Of a DNA stretch of 64,000 nt, positions 26,482-34,263 are shown piece after piece. Numbering within the stretch: position 1 is the first letter of the stretch; each line of letters starts with the position of its first letter. The translations under genes and the position numbers were made by a program. This stretch comes from Parvularcula oceani (lineage in GTDB: Bacteria > Pseudomonadota > Alphaproteobacteria > Caulobacterales > Parvularculaceae). The DNA is taken from the NCBI RefSeq assembly GCF_000733125.1, contig NZ_JPHU01000005.1, positions 124,001 through 188,000 on the forward strand. Direction: 5' to 3'. Under the pieces are notes generated by a model. That model was not told the DNA's origin. It made no database searches and saw only the letters and a program-made list of their open reading frames with translations.

Positions 26482-27437
26482 GCTTCCTCGGAGACCAGCC
26501 GCGCCACCTCGCGCGCCGTCAGCGGGGCCAGGAGGACGCCGTTGCGGTGATGGCCGAGGGCGAGGATCAGCCCCTCGGCCCATTCGCTGCGGCGTATGAT
26601 CGGAAGGCCATCCTCGGTGCCGGGGCGGACGCCGTCGAAGGTGGCGGTGACCTCCGCCTGCCTGAGAGCGGGCATGAGCCAGCAGGCCTCGTGCCACAGC
26701 CCCGCGGGCGCGACATCCGAGGGCCGCTCCTCTTCGGTCGCGCCGACATAGAGCCGGCCGCCCGCCTTGGGACAGAGATAGACGCCCGGAGAGCGGACGA
26801 CGCGCGGAAGCGAGACCGGCGGCGCGTCGATCAGGAACGCCCTCCCCCGCACCGGCACGAGGGACACCGTGGGATCGAGGCTGGCCGCGCCGGTGGCGAG
26901 CACCGTTCGCCGCGCTAAGTGGCGGTCCCCCGCCACCGAGCGCGCGCCGGCGACCCTGCCATTCTCGCATATCAGGCTTCCGGCCTGCCCGGTCACGCAG
27001 GAAACGCCCGCCTCCAAGCAGGCAGCGGCAAGGCGGCGCAGGAGGCGGCGCGGGTCGACCTGTCCTTCGTCGGGCAGGAGCACCGCCCCCGGGGCCTCGA
27101 TGCCTTCCGGAACCGGCGCGGGGTCTCCCGGCAAGGCGCGCGGCGGGAAACCGACGGCCAGAACGCCGCTCCTGTCATAGTCCAGCTCGTCCGCCGGATC
27201 GGCACTCAAGCCTGCGGCGAACCCGTCCCAGAGTTCCAGGCTCTCGCGCCCGAGGCTGCGCAGGGCCCGCACGCCCGCATGGATGCCTTCGCAGGACGGG
27301 CTCAGCATGCCGGCGGCCGCATGGCTCGCACCGGGCCGCTCATCGGCCAGCAGCGTCACCGCCGCCCCCTGCCGCGCGAGCACCAGGGCTGCGCTGAGGC
27401 CGATCACACCGCCGCCGATCATCAGGACATCGCTCAT
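26478..27437 (-). CDS. thiO: FAD-dependent glycine oxidase ThiO-like
   Basis: This 319-residue D-amino-acid-oxidase-fold flavoprotein begins with MIGGGVIGLSAALVLARQG, the dinucleotide-binding GxGxxG near residues 8-13. It also shows HAAAGMLSP and a late GHHRNGVLLAP, both typical of ThiO, which oxidises glycine to the imine used for thiazole synthesis. No thiS, thiG or thiE is adjacent, so a different amine oxidase role is possible. The start is the ATG at 27437; the longest frame would add twelve unlikely residues. Confidence 0.78.
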   Translation of the reverse strand: MSDVLMIGGGVIGLSAALVLARQGAAVTLLADERPGASHAAAGMLSPSCEGIHAGVRALRSLGRESLELWDGFAAGLSADPADELDYDRSGVLAVGFPPRALPGDPAPVPEGIEAPGAVLLPDEGQVDPRRLLRRLAAACLEAGVSCVTGQAGSLICENGRVAGARSVAGDRHLARRTVLATGAASLDPTVSLVPVRGRAFLIDAPPVSLPRVVRSPGVYLCPKAGGRLYVGATEEERPSDVAPAGLWHEACWLMPALRQAEVTATFDGVRPGTEDGLPIIRRSEWAEGLILALGHHRNGVLLAPLTAREVARLVSEEA

Positions 27438-27478
27438 GCGGGCTCGTGTCGACCGCTCGCGCGGCGCTGGCAAGGGCG

Positions 27479-28036
27479 TCAGCGCACGCCCTTGAGGAGC
27501 GCGGTCTTCTCCCGGCTGCCGGCCGAGGAGCCGAAATAATAGTTCACCACCGCCGCGGTCATCGTGGCCAGCGCGCCGAGCATGATGGAAAAGGCGGGCT
27601 CGGCCTGCGCGGGAAGCTCCTGCGCCAGCATGATGCCGAGAACGCCGAAAAACCCCGTAATGACGCCGAATCCCAGAATTGCGGGCGTGCGGTCCTTCAG
27701 CGCGACCTGCCGCTCGCGGGCGCTGGCGCGGTCCTCGGCGGCGATCCGCTCCGCCTCCCGCTGCGCTTCGAGCACGGCCTTGCGGAATTCCGTCTCCGCC
27801 GCCCGGGCCGCCAGGAGCGCCGCCGGATCGCGTGCGAGGAGGCGCTCCTCGAGCGCGCGGGGCGGGCTTTCCGCAGCATCGCCGAGGACGGCGCGGCTGA
27901 GCGTCTCGGCGGCGGCGCCGGCGAGCGGGCCGCCCAGCGCCCCGGCCAGCGTCGGCGCGACATCCGCTATCGCCGCGCCGATCCGGGCGAGCCGCCCCGG
28001 CTTTTCGTCCTTCTTTTCGTCATTTTCCATTCGCAC
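27479..28036 (-). CDS. GTA-type 3-TM holin-like protein, orphan
   Basis: This 185-residue protein resembles the three-helix holin family linked to gene-transfer-agent and phage release. It has a small helix-breaking Ala/Gly region near residues 20-50 (LAGALGGPLAGAAAETL), then a charged helix with EFRKAVLEAQREAERIAAEDRASARERQVALKDRTP. Two C-terminal membrane helices follow, then YYFGSSAGSREKTALL. The DRxSARxRQVxxKDxTP and YYFGSSAGS signatures are characteristic. The GTG at 28036 lies eight bases after AGGAGG and is preferred to the ATG two codons later. No capsid, portal or endolysin gene is nearby. Confidence 0.75.
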   Translation of the reverse strand: MRMENDEKKDEKPGRLARIGAAIADVAPTLAGALGGPLAGAAAETLSRAVLGDAAESPPRALEERLLARDPAALLAARAAETEFRKAVLEAQREAERIAAEDRASARERQVALKDRTPAILGFGVITGFFGVLGIMLAQELPAQAEPAFSIMLGALATMTAAVVNYYFGSSAGSREKTALLKGVR

Positions 28037-28152
28037 GGCGCATTCCTCCTCGCTTTCGCCCGCCGAGCGTAGTGCGCGGGGAACACGCGGGGATAAGCAC
28101 ATGGAGGAAGCGCTACTCGTCGCGCGCGAACGGCTGTAGGGCCGACCGGACC

Positions 28153-29358
28153 ATGGCAACCATCATCGACCTTCACGGCCTGAGCGTCCTGCTCGCGCTT
28201 CTCGTCCTCGCTGCGGGCCGCCTCGGCCTTCTGGGCCAGCTGGCCAACCGGCCCGTGACCCTGCTCGGCGCGGGCATTGCGGGCGGCTTCCTCTATCGCC
28301 GGTTCGGCCTGCCGACGCCGGACCCCGAAGCCGTGCGCCAGGCGGCGCGGCTCGGCCTGGCCGTCCTCGTCTTCATGGCAGCCCAGCAGTGCCGCCTGAG
28401 CCGCTTGCCGCGCCTCTCTCCAGCCGCCCTGCGCCTCGTCGTGCTGGCCGCGCCCTCCCTGATCGTCGCGGGGGCGGGCGTGGTGTTCGCTCTCCTTCCC
28501 GGGCTCGGCCTGTGGTCCGCCATACTCGTGGGGACGGTCCTGCCGCTCGGGGTCGGCGGCGGCGACGAGCGGGAAGTGCTGCGCGCGCCGATCGCCAATG
28601 CGACCAAGCGCACCGTGCGCCTCGACAGCGCCCTGAGCCTCGTCCTGATGCTCCCCCTCGCCCTCCTCGTCGAAGCGGCAGGCATCGCGCCGGCGCCCTA
28701 TGCGCCGTTTTCCGAGAACGTCCTCTACGAGGCCTTCGCCGGCGCGGCCGTGGGCGGCACGCTCGGCCTTCTGGCGGGGCGGCTCCTGCCGGTGCGGGGC
28801 GCCCGCCTGCCCGCCGCGCCGCTCTTCACCCTCGGCGCAAGCTATGCCGGGGCGTTGCTCCTCGGCTTCGACGGCGTCCTGGCAGCCGCATCCGCCGGGC
28901 TCCTCTATGCGCAGGAAGCCCCGCTGCGGGGCACGGCGCGGAGCCGCCTCTTCGAAGCGGGCCGCCAGTGGTGCACGCCGCTCGCGGTCTTCGGCCTGGG
29001 CGCGATCCTGGGGCCGAGCCTCTTCCAGGCCGATCTCCTGGTCTGGCTCGCGGCCCTGCTGCCGGTCCTGCTCCTGCGGGGCATCGTCCGGTCGGCGGCG
29101 CTCGGCGCGGTGGATGCGCGGCAGGAGGACCGCACCTTCCTCAGCTGGTTCGGCGGCGCCCCGGCCGCGGGGGCGGCTCTTCTCGTGCTGAGCCTCTTGG
29201 GCAGCCCCTCCGTGGCGGCGCAGGAAGGCGCGCTGGGCGTGGCGGCCGTCTCGGTCTTCGCCGGGATCGTCGTGACCCGGCTGTCGTCGAGGCCGCTGGT
29301 CACGCGCCTCGTCCACCAGACCGCCAGGGCCCGCAAGAGGCGCTATATAGCGGCGTGA
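28153..29358 (+). CDS. cation:proton antiporter-like membrane protein
   Basis: This 401-residue protein has about twelve membrane helices laid out like a CPA-type Na+/H+ antiporter. FLSWFGGAPAAGAALL (about residue 334) corresponds to the F-x-x-W-x-G-x-R-G segment of such antiporters. The central region (about 135-175) that should hold the ion-binding TDP and ND motifs reads GGGDEREVLR and RLDSALSLVL, so the key acidic pair looks altered. It may be a divergent or non-transporting relative. The ATG at 28153 has only a weak ribosome site. It is divergent from the holin gene. Confidence 0.6.
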   Translation: MATIIDLHGLSVLLALLVLAAGRLGLLGQLANRPVTLLGAGIAGGFLYRRFGLPTPDPEAVRQAARLGLAVLVFMAAQQCRLSRLPRLSPAALRLVVLAAPSLIVAGAGVVFALLPGLGLWSAILVGTVLPLGVGGGDEREVLRAPIANATKRTVRLDSALSLVLMLPLALLVEAAGIAPAPYAPFSENVLYEAFAGAAVGGTLGLLAGRLLPVRGARLPAAPLFTLGASYAGALLLGFDGVLAAASAGLLYAQEAPLRGTARSRLFEAGRQWCTPLAVFGLGAILGPSLFQADLLVWLAALLPVLLLRGIVRSAALGAVDARQEDRTFLSWFGGAPAAGAALLVLSLLGSPSVAAQEGALGVAAVSVFAGIVVTRLSSRPLVTRLVHQTARARKRRYIAA

Positions 29359-29378
29359 GACTTGCAGCGGAGGGCGCC

Positions 29379-30152
29379 ATGCCGGAAACCGTCAAGCTGC
29401 GTATCGAGAACGGCATCGGCCGGCTGACCCTGGCGCGGCCCGATGTCCGCAATGCGATCGACGACGCGGTCATGGCCGAGATGTCGGCCGGGCTCGCCCA
29501 GCTCGCGCGGGCCGATGCGGTCCGGGTCGTCGTGCTGGATGCCGAAGGCGACGCTTTCTGCGCAGGCACGGATGTCAGCTGGATGGAGCATCTGGCAGCG
29601 GACCGCCAGGCCGACGATGCGCGCCGCCTGGCGAGCCTCCTCTACCAGCTTCGCATGCTTCCCAAGCCGCTCGTCGCGCGGGTGCATGGCGCGGCGATCG
29701 GCGCAGGCGTCGCGCTCGCCGCCTGCGCCGATATCGTGGTGGCCTCCGAAGACGCCTTTTTCGCTCTTCCCGCAGTGCGCCTGGGCGCGGTGCCGGCGGT
29801 GATCGGGCCCTTCGTCATCGAAGCCATCGGGTTGAACCAGGCGCGCCGCTATCTCCTGACGGGCGAGCGCTTCGACGCGATGACCGCGCGGCGCTTGGGC
29901 CTTGTTCATCTCGTCTGCCTTCCCGCTCATCTCGAGGAGACGCTGGAAGGCGTGCTCGCCGACCTTCTGGAGGCGGGTCCCCACGCCCTGCGCGAAAGCA
30001 AGCACCTTCTGACGACCTATGGGCAGCACCCGCTCGACCAGCAGCTCCTGCAGGAGGCCGCGAAGATCAGCGCCCGCGTGCGCAAGGACAGCGAAGCGCG
30101 GGAAGGCTTGGCGGCCTTTCTGGAGAAGCGTCCGCCGAGCTGGCTGCGCTGA
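29379..30152 (+). CDS. enoyl-CoA hydratase/isomerase family protein
   Basis: This 257-residue crotonase-fold protein has the CoA-thioester oxyanion hole intact at AFCAGTD (residues 59-65) and HGAAIGAGVALAACADI (103-119). The region VRLGAVPAVIGPFVIEAIG and ARRYLLTGERFDA resembles the methylglutaconyl-CoA and carboxygeranoyl-CoA hydratase branch (LiuC/AtuE). The residue matching the catalytic Glu of the first active-site position is Ala132 (LPAVRLG), so hydratase activity is uncertain. It starts 20 bases after the antiporter-like gene. Confidence 0.82.
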   Translation: MPETVKLRIENGIGRLTLARPDVRNAIDDAVMAEMSAGLAQLARADAVRVVVLDAEGDAFCAGTDVSWMEHLAADRQADDARRLASLLYQLRMLPKPLVARVHGAAIGAGVALAACADIVVASEDAFFALPAVRLGAVPAVIGPFVIEAIGLNQARRYLLTGERFDAMTARRLGLVHLVCLPAHLEETLEGVLADLLEAGPHALRESKHLLTTYGQHPLDQQLLQEAAKISARVRKDSEAREGLAAFLEKRPPSWLR

Positions 30153-30165
30153 AGCGGCGAATCTA

Positions 30166-30181
30166 TTAAGAACGCCTTAAC
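30166..30181 (+). promoter_or_regulatory. CtrA-binding box, perfect consensus
   Basis: TTAA (30166-30169), seven bases, then TTAAC (30177-30181) is the full consensus for the cell-cycle regulator CtrA. It lies 78 bases before the proposed start of the coiled-coil membrane protein and after the end of the hydratase gene, in a true intergenic stretch. Confidence 0.65.
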
Positions 30182-30199
30182 CATGCGGGCGGAGATAGA

Positions 30200-30212
30200 G
30201 AATCGGGGAATC
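30200..30212 (+). promoter_or_regulatory. two GANTC methylation sites
   Basis: GAATC at 30200-30204 and GAATC at 30208-30212 are eight bases apart, between the CtrA-like box and the start at 30259. GANTC is the CcrM methylation target in alphaproteobacteria, and paired sites near promoters are typical of genes under GcrA/CcrM cell-cycle control. Confidence 0.55.
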
Positions 30213-30258
30213 ACGATCCGCCTGAACCGGCCTCGCCTGTCGCCGGAGGGAGTGCCGA

Positions 30259-31749
30259 GTGATCATGTCAGCGCAAGATACAGAGCAGGATCCGGTCGTG
30301 GTCAAGCTTCCGACAGAGCCGGGTGAGGGGAACGAAGCTTCGCCGCAGCCCGCTTCCGCCGCTCCCGAAGCCGAAAGCGCGGCCCTGCCTGCCGCTCAGG
30401 CCTGGCGGGCGACGAAGCTGCTGGCGGGCGGCCTCCTGCTCGTCTGGCTCGTCGCCTGGCCCGTCGGCACGATGTGGGCCGAGGCGGCAGCCACGGGCAC
30501 GTTCTCCTTCCGGCTCGGCTATTCGTTCGACGTGCTTCTTCTGGCGCTGACGACGGCGTCCCTCATCCTGGGCGCGGGCTTCGCCCTGTCCATGGGCCTG
30601 CGGCTGGAGGACAGCGCCGAGCGCCTGCGCCTCGCCGCCACGGAATTCGCGGGCGGCTTCGGCCCGCGCGGCACCACCGTCCGCCGCGAGGTCTCGCAGC
30701 TGAACGACGACATCGACACGGCGCTCGAACGCCTCGCCCGGGCGGAAAGCCTGATCAGGGCGCAGGTCAAGGCGATCGATAGCGCCGGCGTCGCGATCGA
30801 GACGGGCGCGGTGAAGAGCACCGAGCGGCTCGAGGCGGAGCGCCGCGCGCTGATGAACCTGACCGAAGAGATGAACCGCGAGGCCGAAGCCTTCGCCGCC
30901 AAGATCGCCGAACGCACGCAGGCGAGCCGGACGCAGCAAGAGGACGTCCATGGCCGCATCATGGCGGCCGAAGAAGGGCTCGACGGGCAGATCGGGCGGC
31001 TGGAGGAAGTCTCCTCGCGCTCCGCCGAGCGCTTCGAGACGCTCGCTTCCGCCATGGCCGAGCGCAGCGACGCCCTCAAGAGCACCGCCGACCAGCAGAA
31101 CGACGCCGCCTCCAAGATCGAGGACAATGCCGCCATCCTGGCCCGCGCCCAGTCGGAGCTTCAGGATCAGTCCGCGCGCCTCGAGGCCCTGATCCGCGAT
31201 CAGCGGCGCCGCGCCGACCGCCTGGCCAAGGCGATCACCGACCAGACGTCCCGCCTGACCCGCATCGCACCCAAGAAGGCGCCCGAACCGAAAGGCCGGG
31301 CCTGGCGCGAGATCCTGTCGAACGTCGAGAAGAGCCTGCACACCGATCCCGCGCCTGCGCGGATTACGGATGGCGGCAGGAAGGCCGGGGCGGACGACCT
31401 CATCGACGCCATGCAGCGCTTCTCGCTGACGATCAGGACGCAGCTCTATGGCGGCCCCGCCAGCGACGAGCTCGCGCGCTTCGAGAAGGGCGAGCGCATG
31501 CTCTTCGTTCGGCAGCTCGTCGCGGAGGAGCCCGAAGACCTGCGTCAGCGCGTTGCCACCGAAGCCGGGCGCAATGCCGTCTTCGATGCGGCGGTCCGCG
31601 ACTTCCTCTCCGACTTCGACACCCTCCTGGAGCCGCTATCGGCCGGTCCGGACGGCGACGAAGCCATGGCGGAATATCTCAAGGCGCCCCTCGGACGCCT
31701 CTACGTGATGGTCGGCACGGCGCTGGGCCATTTCGACCGCAAGGACTGA
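30259..31749 (+). CDS. coiled-coil membrane protein, probable cell-cycle regulated
   Basis: This 496-residue protein does not match a family I can name. After an acidic, Pro/Ala-rich start come two membrane helices (about 50-72 and 88-110), so both ends face the cytoplasm. A long coiled coil follows (about 115-340: LERLARAESLIRAQ, TEEMNREAEAFAAKIAERT, and similar), then a globular helical C-terminal domain (about 350-496) with FSLTIRTQLYGGPASDELARFEKGER. The GTG at 30259 is nine bases after GGAGGG; an ATG two codons later is the alternative. The CtrA box and GANTC pair upstream suggest a division, polarity or morphology factor. Confidence 0.8.
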   Translation: MIMSAQDTEQDPVVVKLPTEPGEGNEASPQPASAAPEAESAALPAAQAWRATKLLAGGLLLVWLVAWPVGTMWAEAAATGTFSFRLGYSFDVLLLALTTASLILGAGFALSMGLRLEDSAERLRLAATEFAGGFGPRGTTVRREVSQLNDDIDTALERLARAESLIRAQVKAIDSAGVAIETGAVKSTERLEAERRALMNLTEEMNREAEAFAAKIAERTQASRTQQEDVHGRIMAAEEGLDGQIGRLEEVSSRSAERFETLASAMAERSDALKSTADQQNDAASKIEDNAAILARAQSELQDQSARLEALIRDQRRRADRLAKAITDQTSRLTRIAPKKAPEPKGRAWREILSNVEKSLHTDPAPARITDGGRKAGADDLIDAMQRFSLTIRTQLYGGPASDELARFEKGERMLFVRQLVAEEPEDLRQRVATEAGRNAVFDAAVRDFLSDFDTLLEPLSAGPDGDEAMAEYLKAPLGRLYVMVGTALGHFDRKD

Positions 31750-31756
31750 GGCCCGC

Positions 31757-32422
31757 TCAGTCCGAGAGGGAGTCCGCCCGCCCGCGCGAGCGCGGGTTCG
31801 CCTCGCGGTTCCGCAGATCCTGGCGGACCAGCGGCTCGCTCCAGGCGATGGTCTCGTCGGCTGCCCGCTGCGCTGCCGTGTTGAGCGCGAGGACCGCTGC
31901 CGCATTGCCGGCGCCGTCGACGGGCTGTTCGGCCTGGAAGACCCGGCTGCCGAGCGTATTGCCGCGCCGGTCGAGCAGGCGGGCGCCATAGGCGACGACC
32001 GCACGCCTCTGCCCGCCGGTGCGGTCGAGATTGAGCGCGCGGATATCGGTCTGGAGCGTGTAGTCGGAAACGGGGATCGCCACGCGGTCCCCCACCCCGC
32101 CGAACAGGCCGGTATTCTCGAAGCGGCGCTCGAGAAAGCGGCCGAGCAGGAGCGGCGCCCGGTCGGTCCACTCCGCCTCGGCGAGATATTCATATTGCAG
32201 CGGGCTCGTCAGGACCGCCACGTTCGAGGTGTTGAAGATCGCCTCGGACCGCGGATCCGCCACGGCGAGGGTGACGGGCAGCATGTCGCTCGCCGCAGGC
32301 CGCGGCGCCCCGGCATCGAGCGTGAGGCGCGGCGACAGGTCGCCTCCCTCCGGCAGCAGGGAGACGCAGGCCGACAGGCCCAGCGCCGCGAAGCTCGCGC
32401 TCAATATCCCGATTGTCTTCAT
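31757..32422 (-). CDS. ABC-type transport auxiliary lipoprotein (PqiC/DUF330-like)
   Basis: This 221-residue outer-membrane-type lipoprotein has signal peptide and lipobox LSAC (Cys19). The mature domain has the ABC_trans_aux pattern: VAVLTSPLQYEYLAEAEWTDRAPLLLGRFLERRFENTG, a start typical of PqiC and the lipoproteins of Mla-like operons. It is last in the mlaE-mlaF-mlaD transcript, 53 bases after mlaD. It probably links the MCE protein to the outer membrane in phospholipid transport. Confidence 0.87.
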   Translation of the reverse strand: MKTIGILSASFAALGLSACVSLLPEGGDLSPRLTLDAGAPRPAASDMLPVTLAVADPRSEAIFNTSNVAVLTSPLQYEYLAEAEWTDRAPLLLGRFLERRFENTGLFGGVGDRVAIPVSDYTLQTDIRALNLDRTGGQRRAVVAYGARLLDRRGNTLGSRVFQAEQPVDGAGNAAAVLALNTAAQRAADETIAWSEPLVRQDLRNREANPRSRGRADSLSD

Positions 32423-32475
32423 GTCCGTCCTCCCGGCCTTCCGCCGTCCGTGTCCGTTGATCCGTCCGCTGCGCC

Positions 32476-33411
32476 TCAGTCGGCCGTGGTCGGCCGTCCC
32501 TCGCCGAGAAGGAAGCGCGCCGGGTCGCGGTCGATCTCGAGCAGCACGCTCTCGGCGGTGCTCACCAGCCGGCCCGCCCGCGCGATGACGCCGACGGCCG
32601 AGCCGAGGCCCTGCTGCGCGAAGGCGTCGATGGCCGGGCGGTTCTCGTCGACGATGTCCTGGATGTCCGCGACGAGCACGTTCGCGCTCTGCGCGGCGCT
32701 TTCGATCTCGCGCAGCGTGCCGGCGATGTCTTCCTCGACCAGTGTTCCGGTGCTGGCGACGATGGAATTGATGCCGTCCACCGTCTGGTCGAGCTTCTCC
32801 GCATTGCGGCGCACGACGGCGGTGGTGACGGCGACATTCTCGACGATCTGCTGGATCTCGCCCTCATTGTCGGCGAGCACGTCGGTCAGCGCCTCGATGT
32901 CGTCGAGGATGCGTCCGATGGTGGCGGCGTTGTCCTGGTTCAGGATGGAGCTGACATTCTGGAAGATGTCGCCGGCCGAAGCGATGGCCGCGGCGATGCC
33001 CGCCGCCTCTCCCTCGATGATCGGCACGCGGCGGCGGCTGACATCTTTGATCAGCGGCGCATCCGCCGTCCCGCCGACGAGCTGGATCAGGGCGAGGCCG
33101 GTCACGCCGACGAGATCGAGCTGCGCGCGCGTGTTCACCTTGACCGGCGTGCCGTCATCGAGGCGGATGCGTGCGATTACGCGGCTGGGGTCGTTGGGCG
33201 CCAGGCGCAGATCGCTCACCTCGCCCACGACGATGCCGTTGAACTGCACCGCGGCACCGACCTGCAGGCCCGACACGCTCTCGTCGAAGACGACGTCGTA
33301 CTCGTCGAACTCCCGCTCGACGCTGCCGAGCCAGAGCGTGAACAGAAGGGCGAGGATGATCCCGCCCAGCATGAAGCTGCCGATCAGGACGTAATGGGCA
33401 CGTGTTTCCAC
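32476..33411 (-). CDS. mlaD: MlaD family MCE protein (periplasmic lipid-binding subunit)
   Basis: This 311-residue protein has one N-terminal membrane anchor (about 9-29) and one MCE domain (about 38-115: VSGLQVGAAVQFNGIVVGEVSDLRL ... GLALIQLVGG). A long helical C-terminal region follows that could form the hexamer tunnel wall. MCE hexamers carry phospholipids between the membranes. The GTG start is seven bases after AGGAGA. It lies 21 bases downstream of mlaF in the operon. Confidence 0.9.
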   Translation of the reverse strand: METRAHYVLIGSFMLGGIILALLFTLWLGSVEREFDEYDVVFDESVSGLQVGAAVQFNGIVVGEVSDLRLAPNDPSRVIARIRLDDGTPVKVNTRAQLDLVGVTGLALIQLVGGTADAPLIKDVSRRRVPIIEGEAAGIAAAIASAGDIFQNVSSILNQDNAATIGRILDDIEALTDVLADNEGEIQQIVENVAVTTAVVRRNAEKLDQTVDGINSIVASTGTLVEEDIAGTLREIESAAQSANVLVADIQDIVDENRPAIDAFAQQGLGSAVGVIARAGRLVSTAESVLLEIDRDPARFLLGEGRPTTAD

Positions 33412-33432
33412 GGTCGGGTCTCCTTTCTCGTG

Positions 33433-34263
33433 TCAGGCATGCTGCCGGGCGGTGCCGGCAGCGCCCTCCGTCGAGGCCAGGGCGGCGCGGCCGCGCGGGC
33501 CGCCGAAATATTCCTGAATCCACGGATGGTCCGTCCGGCGCACCTCGTCCGGCGTACCCACCGTGATGACTTTCTTCTCCGCGAGAACCGCGATGCGGTC
33601 GCAATCGTGATGCAGGCTGTCGAGGTCGTGCGTCACCATGAACACGGTCAGGCCGAGACTGTCCCGGAGGCTGACCACCAGCTCGTCGAACTGATGCGCG
33701 CCGACGGGGTCGAGACCGGCCGTCGGCTCGTCGAGGAAGACGATCTGCGGATCGAGCGCCAGCGCCCGTGCGAGCGCGGCCCGCTTGCGCATGCCGCCGG
33801 ACAGCTCGGATGGATATTTCGCGCCGGCCGAGGGCGGCAGGCCGGCGAGCGAGATCTTCATCGCCGCGACCTCCTCGGCCAGACGGTCCGAGATCTTCAG
33901 GTGCTCGCGGAGCGGCGCCATCACGTTCTGGGCGACCGTCATGGAGGAGAAGAGTGCCCCGTCCTGGAACAGAAGGCCGATATCCTGGTTCAGTTCGGCA
34001 CGCTCTTCCTCGCTGAGGTCGGTCATGTCGTGATGCAGCATCTCGATGCGCCCCGCCTGCGGCTTCCGCAGGCCGACGATCGTGCGCAGGAGAACGGACT
34101 TGCCCGTGCCCGACCCGCCGACAATGCCGAGGATCTCGCCCCGGAACACGTCAAGATCGAGATTCTCGTGCACCGTGAAGTCGCCGAAGCGATTGACGAG
34201 GCCGCGCACCCGGATGACCGGATCGCGGTTCGGCGTCGGGGGCGCGATGGGGACGCTGCTCAT
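33433..34263 (-). CDS. mlaF: Mla-type ABC transporter ATP-binding protein
   Basis: This 276-residue ATPase has Walker A GGSGTGKSVLL, the signature LSGGMRKRAALARALAL and Walker B IVFLDEPTAGLDP. The SGGMRKR form of the signature is typical of MlaF/Mkl-type transporters that power MCE systems. It supplies energy for phospholipid movement by the MlaE-MlaD complex. The ATG overlaps the mlaE stop (ATGA). Confidence 0.94.
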   Translation of the reverse strand: MSSVPIAPPTPNRDPVIRVRGLVNRFGDFTVHENLDLDVFRGEILGIVGGSGTGKSVLLRTIVGLRKPQAGRIEMLHHDMTDLSEEERAELNQDIGLLFQDGALFSSMTVAQNVMAPLREHLKISDRLAEEVAAMKISLAGLPPSAGAKYPSELSGGMRKRAALARALALDPQIVFLDEPTAGLDPVGAHQFDELVVSLRDSLGLTVFMVTHDLDSLHHDCDRIAVLAEKKVITVGTPDEVRRTDHPWIQEYFGGPRGRAALASTEGAAGTARQHA

